DNA from: Brevibacillus humidisoli
Lineage (GTDB): Bacteria; Bacillota; Bacilli; Brevibacillales; Brevibacillaceae
DNA: 64,000 nucleotides
Direction of reading: 5' to 3'
NCBI RefSeq assembly: GCF_020923435.1
Contig: NZ_CP087263.1
Coordinates: forward strand, 124,001-188,000
Under the pieces are notes generated by a model. It did not search any database, had not been told where the DNA came from, and was given only the letters and a program-made list of their open reading frames with translations. The position numbers were made by a program, and so were the translations under genes. Positions 1-7,865 of the stretch are shown here, piece by piece; positions within the stretch are counted from its first letter, which is position 1; each line of letters opens with the position of its first letter.

Positions 1-707
1 TCGCCGAAACCGTCAAACAACATCCGAACCGTTTTATCGGACTGGGCACAGTTCCCTTGCAGCATACGGAGACGGCGATTCGGGAGATGGATCGCTGCAT
101 CCACGAACTGGGCCTGAAAGGGATCGAGATCGGCACCAACGTAAACGGCAGCAACCTGGATGATGCCGCTTTGATGCCGTTTTTTGAGATGTGTCAGGAG
201 TGGGACGTGCCGCTGTTTGTTCACCCGTGGGAGACCTTGGGCAGAGAGCGGATGCCTCGCCACAACCTGATGTATACCGTGGGGATGCCAAGCGAAACAG
301 CGCTAGCCGCAGCTAGTCTGATCCTGGGCGGCGTGATTGAGAAATACCCGCGCTTGAAGATTTGTTTTGCCCATGGCGGGGGATCGTTCCCATATATCCT
401 GCCGCGTCTGGATCAAGGTTGGAAAGTGTGGCCGCATCTGCGGATGATTGAACAACCACCTAGTCATTATGCCAAGAATTTCTACTTTGATTCGCTGAAC
501 TACGACCCGCTCAACATCCAGTACATGGTGAATCGCTTCGGCGATGATCGGATCATGATGGGATCAGACTATCCCTTCCTGCTGCGGGAGATTCCTCCTG
601 GCGAGGTGATCGATCAGGCGTTGGAATTAACGGAAGAACAAAAGCGGGCGATGCTGGGAGAAAATGCACTCCGCTTTCTGAATATGAGCGAGATGAAGGT
701 GCGATGA
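1..707 (+). CDS. nbaD: 2-amino-3-carboxymuconate-6-semialdehyde decarboxylase, 5' truncated by window edge
   Basis: Amidohydrolase-family decarboxylase (ACMSD) that removes CO2 from the ring-cleavage product of 3-hydroxyanthranilate, giving 2-aminomuconate semialdehyde. The open frame begins at base 3 and has no start in the window, so the N-terminus, including the usual HxH metal motif, lies upstream. A TTG at 57 is an internal leucine: the residues before it (FIGLGTVPLQ) continue the family pattern. Visible family motifs are FVHPWET, the metal-site FAHGGGSFP and the GSDYPF aspartate near the C-terminus. The remaining length and order match the C-terminal two thirds of ACMSD. The stop overlaps the next start (ATGA), indicating translational coupling to the RidA-type gene. 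Identification is by remembered family similarity. Confidence 0.9.
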   Translation, partial: AETVKQHPNRFIGLGTVPLQHTETAIREMDRCIHELGLKGIEIGTNVNGSNLDDAALMPFFEMCQEWDVPLFVHPWETLGRERMPRHNLMYTVGMPSETALAAASLILGGVIEKYPRLKICFAHGGGSFPYILPRLDQGWKVWPHLRMIEQPPSHYAKNFYFDSLNYDPLNIQYMVNRFGDDRIMMGSDYPFLLREIPPGEVIDQALELTEEQKRAMLGENALRFLNMSEMKVR

Positions 708-1171
708 CGATGACCAACCCTACAGCGACACCAGAACAGCGACTGCAGGAACTCGGCTTCACACTGCCTGCGCCGCGGCAGGCGGCCGGCAATTATGTCG
801 GCTGCGTGCGCGTCGGGAACCTGCTCTTTATGGCCGGTCAAGGCACAGATCAGTATCGCGGCAAGCTGGGCCAGGATGTAACGATCGATGTGGGCTATCA
901 GGCCGCCAGACAGTGCATGCTCAATCTGTTGGCCGTAGTCAAACAAGAGATTGGGGAACTAAGCAAGGTGAAACGGATCGTCAAGCTGCTTGGGTTTGTC
1001 AACAGCGACCCCGATTTTACGGATCAGCCCAAGGTCATGAACGGAGCGTCCGACCTATTGGTCGAGATTTTTGGTGATAAAGGAAAGCACGGACGTTCAG
1101 CAGTAGGCATGGCTCAACTTCCGCACAATAACGCGGTTGAAGTAGAGATGATCCTGGAAATTGAGGAGTAG
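704..1171 (+). CDS. RidA/YjgF-family protein, probable 2-aminomuconate deaminase
   Basis: 155-residue RidA-fold protein. In the 2-nitrobenzoate/2-aminophenol pathways of Pseudomonas the 2-aminomuconate deaminases belong to this family, releasing ammonia from 2-aminomuconate to give 4-oxalocrotonate. Its place between the ACMS decarboxylase and the semialdehyde dehydrogenase fits that step. Motifs seen include VGNLLFMAGQG, the helix LNLLAVVKQEIGELSKVKRIVKL written here as two parts around residues 65-90, and the C-terminal VEVEMILEI strand typical of RidA. It is longer than the roughly 128-residue housekeeping RidA, as expected for the catabolic branch. The start ATG overlaps the previous stop by four bases. 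A generic enamine deaminase role cannot be excluded. Confidence 0.8.
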   Translation: MTMTNPTATPEQRLQELGFTLPAPRQAAGNYVGCVRVGNLLFMAGQGTDQYRGKLGQDVTIDVGYQAARQCMLNLLAVVKQEIGELSKVKRIVKLLGFVNSDPDFTDQPKVMNGASDLLVEIFGDKGKHGRSAVGMAQLPHNNAVEVEMILEIEE

Positions 1172-1181
1172 GAGGATTCCC

Positions 1182-2651
1182 ATGAGTCAGACTACACAGG
1201 AATACCTGAAAAAAGTAAAAGACGCCAAGCTCTTTATTGATGGAGCATATGTGGATGCCAGCTCCGGCGAGACATTTGACACGATCGACCCTGCTACCAA
1301 TCGCAAGCTGGCCTCGGTAGCAAAGGCGGGCGAACAGGATGTCAACCGGGCGATTGAAGTGGCCCAACGCACCTTTGCAAGCGGCGTCTGGAGCAACATG
1401 CCCGTTGAGGAACGAGCGCGCATCCTCTGCAGAATGTCCGACCTGGTCATGGAACGAGTAGAGGAATTGGCTGTTGTGGAGACCTTGGATGTAGGCAAAC
1501 CGATCAAGGAAAGCCAGGGCTTCGACATTCCGCGGGCTGCTGCCAACCTGCGTTTCTTCGCGGAAATGGCTAAATATCTGGTGCACGAACATTACCACAT
1601 GCACAACTTCATGTCGTATGCCAAATATGCTCCTGCCGGTGTCACCAGCCTGATCATCCCGTGGAATCTGCCGTTTATGCAGATGACCTGGAAAGCGTCA
1701 GCGGCACTGGCGGCCGGCAATACGGTCGTGGTAAAACCAGCCTCTTATACGCCGCTGAGCGCCGTGATGCTCGGCGAGATCGCCAACGAGGCCGGCCTGC
1801 CGCCCGGGGTGCTGAACATCGTGACTGGGCCAGGGGGAACGGTCGGTACGGCGATGACCACTCATCCTTATGTACGCCGGATTTCGTTTGTCGGTGAGAC
1901 CAAGACAGGCAAAACCGTGATGGAGGCGGCTGCTTCTCAGTTGATCCCCGTCTCGCTTGAATTAGGAGGAAAATCGGCCAATATCGTCTTTGAAGATGCC
2001 GATCTGGATGAGGCGGTAAAGGGATCGATTGAAGCGATTTTCCGCAACCAGGGAGAGATCTGTTTGGCCGGTTCGCGGCTGCTGGTACAGGAAAGCGTCT
2101 ACGATCAATTCCTCAATAAATTTATAGCAGCCGTAAAACAGATCAAGGTGGGCAACCCGCTAGATCCTGATACGGATATGGGTGCGCTGGTCTCCCGCAG
2201 CCATCTGAATACGGTAGATGAGTATGTGCAGACCGGTCTTGCCGAGGGTGCAAAGCTTGGCTTTGGCGGCAGACGAGTGAGCGGTCTCGGAGATGGGAAC
2301 TTTTACGAACCCACTGTCCTGTACGATGTGGACAACAAAATGAAAGTAGCCCAAGAAGAAATCTTCGGTCCGGTGATTGTGATCATCCCATTTAAAACGG
2401 AAGAAGAGGCGATTCGCATCGCCAACGATTCCATCTATGGATTGGCCGGAGTGGTATGGACCAACGATTTGAGGCGTGCCCACCGGGTAGCGGATCAGGT
2501 GCAGTCCGGTCTGTTGTGGATCAACTGCTGGTACGTGCGTGATCTGAGGACACCATTTGGCGGGGCCAAGGAGAGCGGCATTGGTCGGGAAGGCGGGCGG
2601 CACAGCTTCGAATTCTATACGGAAGCGAAGACGATCACGATGAAACGATGA
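1182..2651 (+). CDS. nbaE: 2-aminomuconic 6-semialdehyde / 2-hydroxymuconic semialdehyde dehydrogenase
   Basis: NAD-dependent aldehyde dehydrogenase of 489 residues that oxidises the semialdehyde made by the decarboxylase to 2-aminomuconate. The ATG at 1182 is chosen because GGAGGA at 1171-1176 precedes it; an open frame reaches further upstream into the RidA gene. The catalytic pair is present: Glu260 in SLELGGKSA and Cys294 in GEICLAGS. The cofactor-binding part has PWNLPFMQMTWK and the SFVGETKTGK segment, and the C-terminal PFGGAKESGIGREGG loop is intact. Length is normal for the family. It sits third in the seven-gene catabolic operon, between the deaminase and the hydratase. Substrate choice within the hydroxymuconic semialdehyde group is inferred from context. 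Confidence 0.88.
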   Translation: MSQTTQEYLKKVKDAKLFIDGAYVDASSGETFDTIDPATNRKLASVAKAGEQDVNRAIEVAQRTFASGVWSNMPVEERARILCRMSDLVMERVEELAVVETLDVGKPIKESQGFDIPRAAANLRFFAEMAKYLVHEHYHMHNFMSYAKYAPAGVTSLIIPWNLPFMQMTWKASAALAAGNTVVVKPASYTPLSAVMLGEIANEAGLPPGVLNIVTGPGGTVGTAMTTHPYVRRISFVGETKTGKTVMEAAASQLIPVSLELGGKSANIVFEDADLDEAVKGSIEAIFRNQGEICLAGSRLLVQESVYDQFLNKFIAAVKQIKVGNPLDPDTDMGALVSRSHLNTVDEYVQTGLAEGAKLGFGGRRVSGLGDGNFYEPTVLYDVDNKMKVAQEEIFGPVIVIIPFKTEEEAIRIANDSIYGLAGVVWTNDLRRAHRVADQVQSGLLWINCWYVRDLRTPFGGAKESGIGREGGRHSFEFYTEAKTITMKR

Positions 2652-2674
2652 GCAACTCAGGGGAGGTAGCTTGA

Positions 2675-3460
2675 TTGGACTTGGCAAAAATCACGAGATT
2701 TTGCGATCATTTGGCGGAGGCGGAACGAAGCGGCAGAGGCGTAGAGCCACTCACCTCCCTGGACCCGCAGCTCACCGTGGAAGAAGCGTACCATGTTCAA
2801 TTGAAAACGATGGAGCGAAAGGTGAACGCCGGTGCCAGAATCGTCGGAAAGAAAATCGGGCTTACCTCACGTGCGATGCAGACATTGCTTGGTGTGGATC
2901 AACCGGATTATGGTCAGCTGCTGGACAGCATGGTGGTCGAACAGAACGGGGAGATCGCGTTTACACAAGTGCTGCAGCCAAAGGTAGAAGCAGAGATTGC
3001 TTTCGTGTTGAAGCACGATCTGCATGGTCCACAGGTCACCGCTCACGATGTCCTGATGGCGACCGATTACGTCCTGCCTGCATTGGAGATTGTGGACAGC
3101 CGCATCGCCAATTGGCAAATCAAGCTGCAGGACACGATCGCGGACAATGCCTCGTCCGGCTTTTACGTGTTGGGGGGACGCCCTGTGCAACCCGATCAAA
3201 TCGATCTCTCGCTGGCTGGCATGGCTCTGTACAAAAACGGCGAGTTGATGAATACCGGCGTAGGGGCTGCCGCATTGGGCCATCCCGCCAACTGCGTGGC
3301 ATGGTTGGTCAACAAACTGTCTGAATTCGACATGCCGTTGCGAGCGGGTGAGGTGATTCTCTCCGGTGCCTTGTCTGCAGCTGTGGATGCCAAACCCGGA
3401 GACGCGTTTCAGGCACGCGTCGCTCATCTTGGAGAAGTAGGGGTCCGATTTACCACATAA
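2675..3460 (+). CDS. 2-oxopent-4-enoate hydratase (2-keto-4-pentenoate hydratase)
   Basis: 261-residue member of the fumarylacetoacetase-like hydratase/decarboxylase family (XylJ/DmpE/MhpD type). It adds water to 2-oxopent-4-enoate to form 4-hydroxy-2-oxovalerate. Start is the TTG at 2675, eight bases after GGGGAGG. Motifs that assign it to the hydratase branch are [20 protein letters not shown], the metal-binding [23 protein letters not shown] and [10 protein letters not shown]. The paralogue at 5432-6223 carries the decarboxylase-branch signatures (KMGFTSRAKM, DSRYENF), so the two perform consecutive steps. In the Pseudomonas enzymes hydratase and decarboxylase form a complex; these two are probably partners although three genes apart. 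Confidence 0.88.
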   Translation: MDLAKITRFCDHLAEAERSGRGVEPLTSLDPQLTVEEAYHVQLKTMERKVNAGARIVGKKIGLTSRAMQTLLGVDQPDYGQLLDSMVVEQNGEIAFTQVLQPKVEAEIAFVLKHDLHGPQVTAHDVLMATDYVLPALEIVDSRIANWQIKLQDTIADNASSGFYVLGGRPVQPDQIDLSLAGMALYKNGELMNTGVGAAALGHPANCVAWLVNKLSEFDMPLRAGEVILSGALSAAVDAKPGDAFQARVAHLGEVGVRFTT

Positions 3461-3483
3461 GCTTGTTGAAGGGGGGAGAGCAG

Positions 3484-4365
3484 ATGTCCAAAGTGAAGGT
3501 AGCGATTCTTGGATCGGGCAATATCGGAACCGACTTGATGATCAAGCTGGGCCGATCCAATGTACTGGAATTGACGGCGATGATCGGAATTGACCCAGAA
3601 TCAGACGGACTTCGCCGGGCGAAAGAAGCGGGATACCAGGTATTTGATGGAGGATTGAAGCAGTTCTTGCAAACCAGTCCACAACTGGCCGACATCGTCT
3701 TTGACGCAACATCGGCCAAAGCGCACGTCCGTCACGCCAAGGCGCTCAGGGAAGCAGACAAGATCGCCATCGATCTCACTCCGGCAGCTATTGGACCGTA
3801 TGTGGTACCATCCGTGAATCTAGGCGCGCACATGAGTGAAAAAAACATCAACCTGATAACCTGCGGCGGCCAGGCTACGATTCCGATCGTGCATGCGATT
3901 AACCGGGTCTCTCCGGTCAGCTACGCCGAGATTGTTGCCACCATTTCCAGCAGAAGCGCCGGTCCCGGCACCCGTGCCAATATTGACGAATTCACGGAAA
4001 CCACGGCCCATGGCATCGAAGCGATCGGCGGGGCGAAAAAGGGGAAGGCGATCATCATCCTCAACCCGGCGGAACCGCCGATCCTGATGAGAGATACGGT
4101 GTATGCTCTGGTAGAAGAAGGTGCGGACCAGCAAGAGATTGCAGCCTCTATCGAGCAGACGGTTGCTTATATCCAGTCCTATGTACCTGGGTATCGCCTG
4201 CGCACAGAGCCGATTTTTGACGACAATAAAGTAACCGTCTTCCTGGAGGTAGAAGGAGCCGGTGACTACCTGCCCACATACTCGGGCAATCTGGACATCA
4301 TGACAGCGACAGCGGTAAAAGTGGCAGAGGAATTTGCTAAACAGCGCACCGGCGCGATCTCCTAA
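3484..4365 (+). CDS. mhpF: Acetaldehyde dehydrogenase (acylating)
   Basis: 293-residue DmpF/MhpF/BphJ-type enzyme converting acetaldehyde, NAD and CoA to acetyl-CoA. The ATG at 3484 follows GGGGGGAGAG at 3471-3480; the frame is open to a TTG at 3463 but that lacks a site. The Rossmann motif [13 protein letters not shown] is at the N-terminus, the catalytic cysteine is Cys127 in [11 protein letters not shown], and the conserved [15 protein letters not shown] stretch and [12 protein letters not shown] follow. It lies directly before the aldolase gene, with which it normally forms a bifunctional complex that channels acetaldehyde. Length and all key motifs are intact. Confidence 0.94.
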   Translation: MSKVKVAILGSGNIGTDLMIKLGRSNVLELTAMIGIDPESDGLRRAKEAGYQVFDGGLKQFLQTSPQLADIVFDATSAKAHVRHAKALREADKIAIDLTPAAIGPYVVPSVNLGAHMSEKNINLITCGGQATIPIVHAINRVSPVSYAEIVATISSRSAGPGTRANIDEFTETTAHGIEAIGGAKKGKAIIILNPAEPPILMRDTVYALVEEGADQQEIAASIEQTVAYIQSYVPGYRLRTEPIFDDNKVTVFLEVEGAGDYLPTYSGNLDIMTATAVKVAEEFAKQRTGAIS

Positions 4366-4390
4366 GCAATCGAGGAAAGGAGGGACCAAA

Positions 4391-5419
4391 ATGAGTGAAG
4401 CACGCGATATTTTGATCACGGAAGTGGCGCTGCGCGACGGCAGTCACGCGATTAACCATCAGTTTACGGTACAGCAGGTAATCGATGTCGCCCGTGCGCT
4501 GGATGAGGCCAATGTGCCGTTCATCGAGGTCTCGCATGGCGACGGGCTGGCTGGCTCATCTCTACAGTACGGACTGTCTAGGACCAATGAGATGGAACTG
4601 ATCGAAGCGGCCGTTTCCGTGTGCAAGCAAGCAGCCGTCGGGGTGCTCTTGCTGCCGGGCATTGGTACGATCAAGGATTTGAACGAAGCGGCCAAACTGG
4701 GCGTAGGCATGGCACGGATTGCCACGCATGTGACGGAAGCCGATATCTCGGCACAGCACATCTCCCGGGCCAAAGAACTTGGCCTGGTAACCGTCGGATT
4801 TTTGATGATGTCTCATATGGCGGCCCCGGACAAACTGGTAGAACAAGCAAAATTAATGGAAAGCTACGGGGCCGATGTGGTCTACGTCGTCGATTCTGCG
4901 GGAGCGCTGCTGCCGGACCAGGTCTCGGAGCGGATCAGGGCGTTGAAGCAAAGTCTTGAGATTCCGATCGGCTTCCATGCCCACAACAACCTGTCGTTGG
5001 CCATGGCCAATACACTTGTCGCGATCCAGGAAGGGGCGACGCGCATTGACGGCAGTGTTCGCTGCCTAGGAGCGGGTGCAGGCAACACACAGACGGAGGT
5101 GTTGATTGCCGTGCTGGATCGCCTGGGTATCCAGACTGGTGTCGATCTGTACAAAATGATGGATCTGGCTGAGGAGATCGTGGCGCCTATTCTGCATGTG
5201 CCCCAAGAGATTACCAGAGACAGTCTCGTGCTTGGATACGCCGGTGTTTACTCCAGCTTCCGGTTGCATGCGGAGCGGGCGGCTAAAAAGTTTGGCATCG
5301 ATTCCCGCGATATTCTGATCGAACTGGGGAGACGAAAAGCAGTAGGCGGCCAGGAAGATATGATCGTGGATGTAGCTGCGGAAATCGCGAAGAAGAACAC
5401 CAGTGTAGGATCCAGATAG
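4391..5419 (+). CDS. mhpE: 4-hydroxy-2-oxovalerate aldolase
   Basis: 342-residue HMGL-like TIM-barrel aldolase (DmpG/MhpE/BphI type) that splits 4-hydroxy-2-oxovalerate into pyruvate and acetaldehyde. The ATG at 4391 follows AAGGAGGG at 4377-4384. Active-site motifs are EVALRDGSHA near the N-terminus (Arg-Asp), VDSAGALLPD, and GFHAHNNLSLAMANT with the metal-binding His-x-His pair. The C-terminal helical part that contacts the acetaldehyde dehydrogenase is present (DSLVLGYAGVYSSF). The gap to the dehydrogenase stop is 25 bases. Together the pair finishes the pathway at central metabolites. Confidence 0.94.
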   Translation: MSEARDILITEVALRDGSHAINHQFTVQQVIDVARALDEANVPFIEVSHGDGLAGSSLQYGLSRTNEMELIEAAVSVCKQAAVGVLLLPGIGTIKDLNEAAKLGVGMARIATHVTEADISAQHISRAKELGLVTVGFLMMSHMAAPDKLVEQAKLMESYGADVVYVVDSAGALLPDQVSERIRALKQSLEIPIGFHAHNNLSLAMANTLVAIQEGATRIDGSVRCLGAGAGNTQTEVLIAVLDRLGIQTGVDLYKMMDLAEEIVAPILHVPQEITRDSLVLGYAGVYSSFRLHAERAAKKFGIDSRDILIELGRRKAVGGQEDMIVDVAAEIAKKNTSVGSR

Positions 5420-5431
5420 GGGGAAACAGGT

Positions 5432-6223
5432 TTGCTCTCGGAACAGTTGTACAGACCCTTGGCGCAAAAGCTGGTAGATGCGGAGAGAAACAGGCAGGAA
5501 GTGGTCAGACTGACCGCTGAACATCCTGATTTGTCCGTTGAGGATGGCTACCGGATTCAAGAGGAGCTTGTCGAAATCAAGCGACAACAGGGACATCGGG
5601 TGTTAGCCGCCAAGATGGGATTTACCAGCCGGGCGAAAATGAAACAAATGAATGTGCACGAGCCGATCTACGGATATATTTTTGATTACATGGCCGTTGA
5701 GGACGGCGTCCTTGATCTGGATCAATTGATTCATCCCAAGGTGGAGGCAGAGATTGCCTTTGTTCTGGGCAGGGATATCGAAGGGCCAGGCATCACGGGC
5801 GCTCAAGTATTGGCTGCTACTGAGTACGTCCTGCCGGCATTGGAGATCATCGACAGCAGGTATGAAAACTTTCAGTTTACCCTGCCGGATGTGATCGCCG
5901 ACAATACGTCAGCCTCGCGGGTATTTCTCGGACCCAATCTGAAGAAGCCGGGCGATCTAGAATTGGATCTGCTTGGCGTGACCTTGTCGATCAATGGTCA
6001 GCTGAAAGATCTGGGAGCAGGAGCAGCCGTACTGGGTCATCCCGCCCACTCGGTTGCCATGTTGGCAAACATGCTCTCCCGCAAAGGACGGAAGCTAAAG
6101 AAAGGCGACCTGATTTTGACCGGCGGAATCACCGGAGCACACCAACTGGCAGAGGGAGATGTCGTTTCCGCCAAGTGGGATGGTCTTGGTTCGATTGATT
6201 TTGTCGTAAATAGGCCGCAGTAA
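5432..6223 (+). CDS. 4-oxalocrotonate decarboxylase
   Basis: 263-residue paralogue of the hydratase at 2675, of the XylI/DmpH/NbaG branch, which decarboxylates 4-oxalocrotonate (or its keto tautomer) to 2-oxopent-4-enoate. Start is TTG at 5432 with AGGGGG at 5418-5423. Branch signatures are [46 protein letters not shown] and VIADNTSASR. It is the last gene of the operon; hairpins follow at 6240 and 6335. No 4-oxalocrotonate tautomerase gene is seen nearby, consistent with a pathway that enters 4-oxalocrotonate by deamination. Confidence 0.88.
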   Translation: MLSEQLYRPLAQKLVDAERNRQEVVRLTAEHPDLSVEDGYRIQEELVEIKRQQGHRVLAAKMGFTSRAKMKQMNVHEPIYGYIFDYMAVEDGVLDLDQLIHPKVEAEIAFVLGRDIEGPGITGAQVLAATEYVLPALEIIDSRYENFQFTLPDVIADNTSASRVFLGPNLKKPGDLELDLLGVTLSINGQLKDLGAGAAVLGHPAHSVAMLANMLSRKGRKLKKGDLILTGGITGAHQLAEGDVVSAKWDGLGSIDFVVNRPQ

Positions 6224-6239
6224 GTGTGTCTACAGTCTG

Positions 6240-6260
6240 AGCCCGGTATTGTACCGGGCT
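6240..6260 (+). terminator. Perfect hairpin after the catabolic operon
   Basis: Nine-base perfect stem AGCCCGGTA / TACCGGGCT with a three-base loop, 16 bases after the last stop. It is not followed by a T run, so it may be an RNA-end stabiliser or weak terminator rather than a full intrinsic terminator; the hairpin at 6335 is a better one. Confidence 0.55.
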
Positions 6261-6301
6261 TAGCTAGTGTAAACGCGACGTTAGCTAGTGTAGACGGGAT
6301 G
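6260..6301. repeat. Tandem 21-bp direct repeat, two copies
   Basis: Two adjacent 21-base units, each beginning TTAGCTAGTGTA, at 6260-6280 and 6281-6301, identical at 18 of 21 positions by eye. They lie between the operon hairpin and the second terminator. Two helical turns of spacing suggests a possible protein site, but nothing else supports a function. Confidence 0.6.
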
Positions 6302-6334
6302 TAAAAAAAGATTGTGTTAAATCAGTTCAATGGT

Positions 6335-6395
6335 GGGATGTGTGTGGAATCCTTTTGTCGCTGTGCAGCAGGGTCCCGCACACATCCCCATTTTT
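6335..6395 (+). terminator. Rho-independent terminator with 13-bp stem
   Basis: GGGATGTGTGTGG (6335-6347) pairs with CCGCACACATCCC (6376-6388) with one G-T pair, and TTTTT follows at 6391. The loop is 28 bases. This is the best candidate for the true end of transcription of the catabolic operon, about 110 bases after its last stop. The rest of 6302-6543 holds no gene that I can support. Confidence 0.7.
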
Positions 6396-6543
6396 GATAG
6401 GTTGTCTGTGTTGCGGGAGGAAAATTAAAATTGGAAGGAATTTCATGGTATTATAAATACGTTCTCCTTTTGATAGAGTCACGACGATGAATCCATTCAT
6501 CAATGGCAAAAATGGTTGATTATCAATCATAACAGGTGATCTG

Positions 6544-7251
6544 ATGAGAAAACTGTTCATTACAGACATACATGGTGAATACAACGGAATGATGAAGCTG
6601 TTAGAACATGCTGATTTCCAACCCTCGTCAGACCAACTCGTCATTGGCGGGGATATGGTGAGTCGTGGCAATGACAGCGGGTTAGTACTCAAAGGGGTAC
6701 GCCGTCTTGCCTTACAGCATCCGACCAATGTGGTTGCCTTGATGGGCAATCATGAGGAAATGATGAGTTGGTATTTCCAGGGGAAGTCAGACTTGTGGTT
6801 AAGGCATGCTGGAAAACATACGTTATCAAAGGTAAAGAAGACGTTTAGACAGGAAAATGAATTACAGGAGCATGTTGCATGGGCAGCTTCGTTGCCGTTG
6901 CTGCACCAGGATCATCAATATGTTTATACACATGCGGGCATTGTGCCTTATGTCTCCATGTAGGAGCAGAATCGTGAAATTCTTTGGATGTCAGAAAAGG
7001 ACTTCTACTCTTATCCGAAGGAGTTGATTTTACGTCGGACAGAGGGGAAAACGGTCATTCACGGGCATACACCCTGTGAATACATTTACAGTGATGGAGC
7101 ACGGATGAACTGTGATTTAGGTGCCCATACCTATGCCATTATAGAGGAACAGGCCTTAGGATTGGTTGATTTGACTACCAACATCTATTATGTTTACAAG
7201 CTACATACGAAAAAACTGATACAACGAGAGATTTCAACATTTGCATACTGA
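6544..7251 (+). pseudogene. Metallophosphoesterase (serine/threonine-phosphatase type) broken by an in-frame TAG
   Basis: Calcineurin-like phosphoesterase of the PrpA/PrpE/ApaH-like group. All metal-site blocks are present in order: FITDIHGEY, GGDMVSRGND, LMGNHEEM, YTHAGIVP and VIHGHTPCEY. The reading frame is interrupted once, by TAG at 6961-6963, and continues in the same frame for 96 more codons to TGA at 7249, giving a family-typical length of about 235 codons. Only the first 139 residues would be made without readthrough, and these lack the C-terminal GHT histidine, so the product should be inactive. Base composition is lower in GC than the flanking operons, suggesting separate ancestry. 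A sequencing error at one base is an alternative explanation. Confidence 0.8.
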
Positions 7252-7260
7252 TTGTTTAAT

Positions 7261-7462
7261 CACGGTGCCAGGGGAACGGAGATTCTGTACGACGCGCTTG
7301 GACTGAACCCACCGGAAAAGTGCGTCGTTGATGGGGGCGATTTTGCTGCTGGCTGCCGACACCGTTGGTAGGGTTCTGCTAGAACCTGGCGGTATTCCCG
7401 CCGGGGTGATTGTTTCCGTGATCGGTGCCCCTTATTTCATGTATTTGATGGTGAAGAAATAG
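7261..7462 (+). pseudogene. Deletion scar of an iron-siderophore ABC transporter (binding protein fragment joined to FecCD permease end)
   Basis: Two unrelated-frame fragments lie end to end. From 7261 the translation GARGTEILYDALGLNPPEK resembles an internal piece of a siderophore-binding lipoprotein. From 7322, in a different frame, ASLMGAILLLAAD and the following residues to GAPYFMYLMVKK and the TAG at 7460-7462 match the C-terminal end of FecCD-family permeases (last helices plus the conserved PxGVxxxxIGAPxF motif). No starts or upstream parts exist. This is best explained by a deletion that joined a binding-protein gene to its neighbouring permease gene. Non-functional. Confidence 0.72.
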
Positions 7463-7638
7463 TTCAACTCCATACCATGCTGAATAGAGTCTGCATAGAG
7501 CATGTTTCCAAGTTCTGATCTTTTCATGGTTAGAGGAAAAAGCCCTTACCTGTGGAAGTATACAGGTTAAACAGCATGACTTCAGCAGGATATGGACCTA
7601 AAGGGCACAAGCTGTAATAGACTCGATCAGTATCATTT

Positions 7639-7662
7639 GGGCCTGACGTTCAGGCCCTTTGC
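7639..7662 (+). terminator. Hairpin terminator upstream of the symporter operon
   Basis: GGGCCTGA (7639-7646) and TCAGGCCC (7650-7657) form a perfect eight-base stem with a three-base loop, followed by TTTGCTGTTT. It separates the decayed strip from the symporter unit. Bases 7463-7638 hold no gene that I can support. Confidence 0.6.
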
Positions 7663-7739
7663 TGTTTAGAGGCGAGTCGTTCGAATATTTCGTGAAGTCT
7701 GTAGCCGTTTGGTTAACCTGGGAAAGGTTGTGAACATCG

Positions 7740-7865
7740 ATGTTGTTGGAATTGCCTTGGCTTACCTGGATAGGCGTGGGGGCCCCTCTTCTTCTCTCCG
7801 CATCCCTTCCGGCTCTGTTGGCGGCCATCATCACACGGGAAAGGAGAAAGAAAGACCATGTATGA
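7740..7865 (+). CDS. Small membrane protein, candidate symporter accessory subunit
   Basis: A 41-residue frame from ATG 7740 to TGA 7863-7865, below usual length cut-offs. It starts MLLELPWLTWIGVG, has one hydrophobic helix of about 20 residues (roughly 10-31, rich in Ala and Leu) and a basic cytoplasmic tail (TRERRKKDHV). GGGAAAGG stands 12 bases upstream. Its end overlaps the symporter start at 7858 by eight bases, which implies translational coupling. Short single-helix accessory proteins encoded just before SSS-family symporters are known as a class; that this is one is inference from size, helix and position, not from recognised sequence identity. Confidence 0.6.
   Translation: MLLELPWLTWIGVGAPLLLSASLPALLAAIITRERRKKDHV

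Noticed and set aside
6327-6749. 140-codon minus-strand frame over the terminator and phosphatase start
   Set aside because: It runs across a terminator and antisense to conserved phosphatase motifs.
6988-7251. Separate small gene downstream of the amber codon
   Set aside because: It is in the same frame as the phosphatase and carries its C-terminal GHT motif, so it is the second part of one broken gene.
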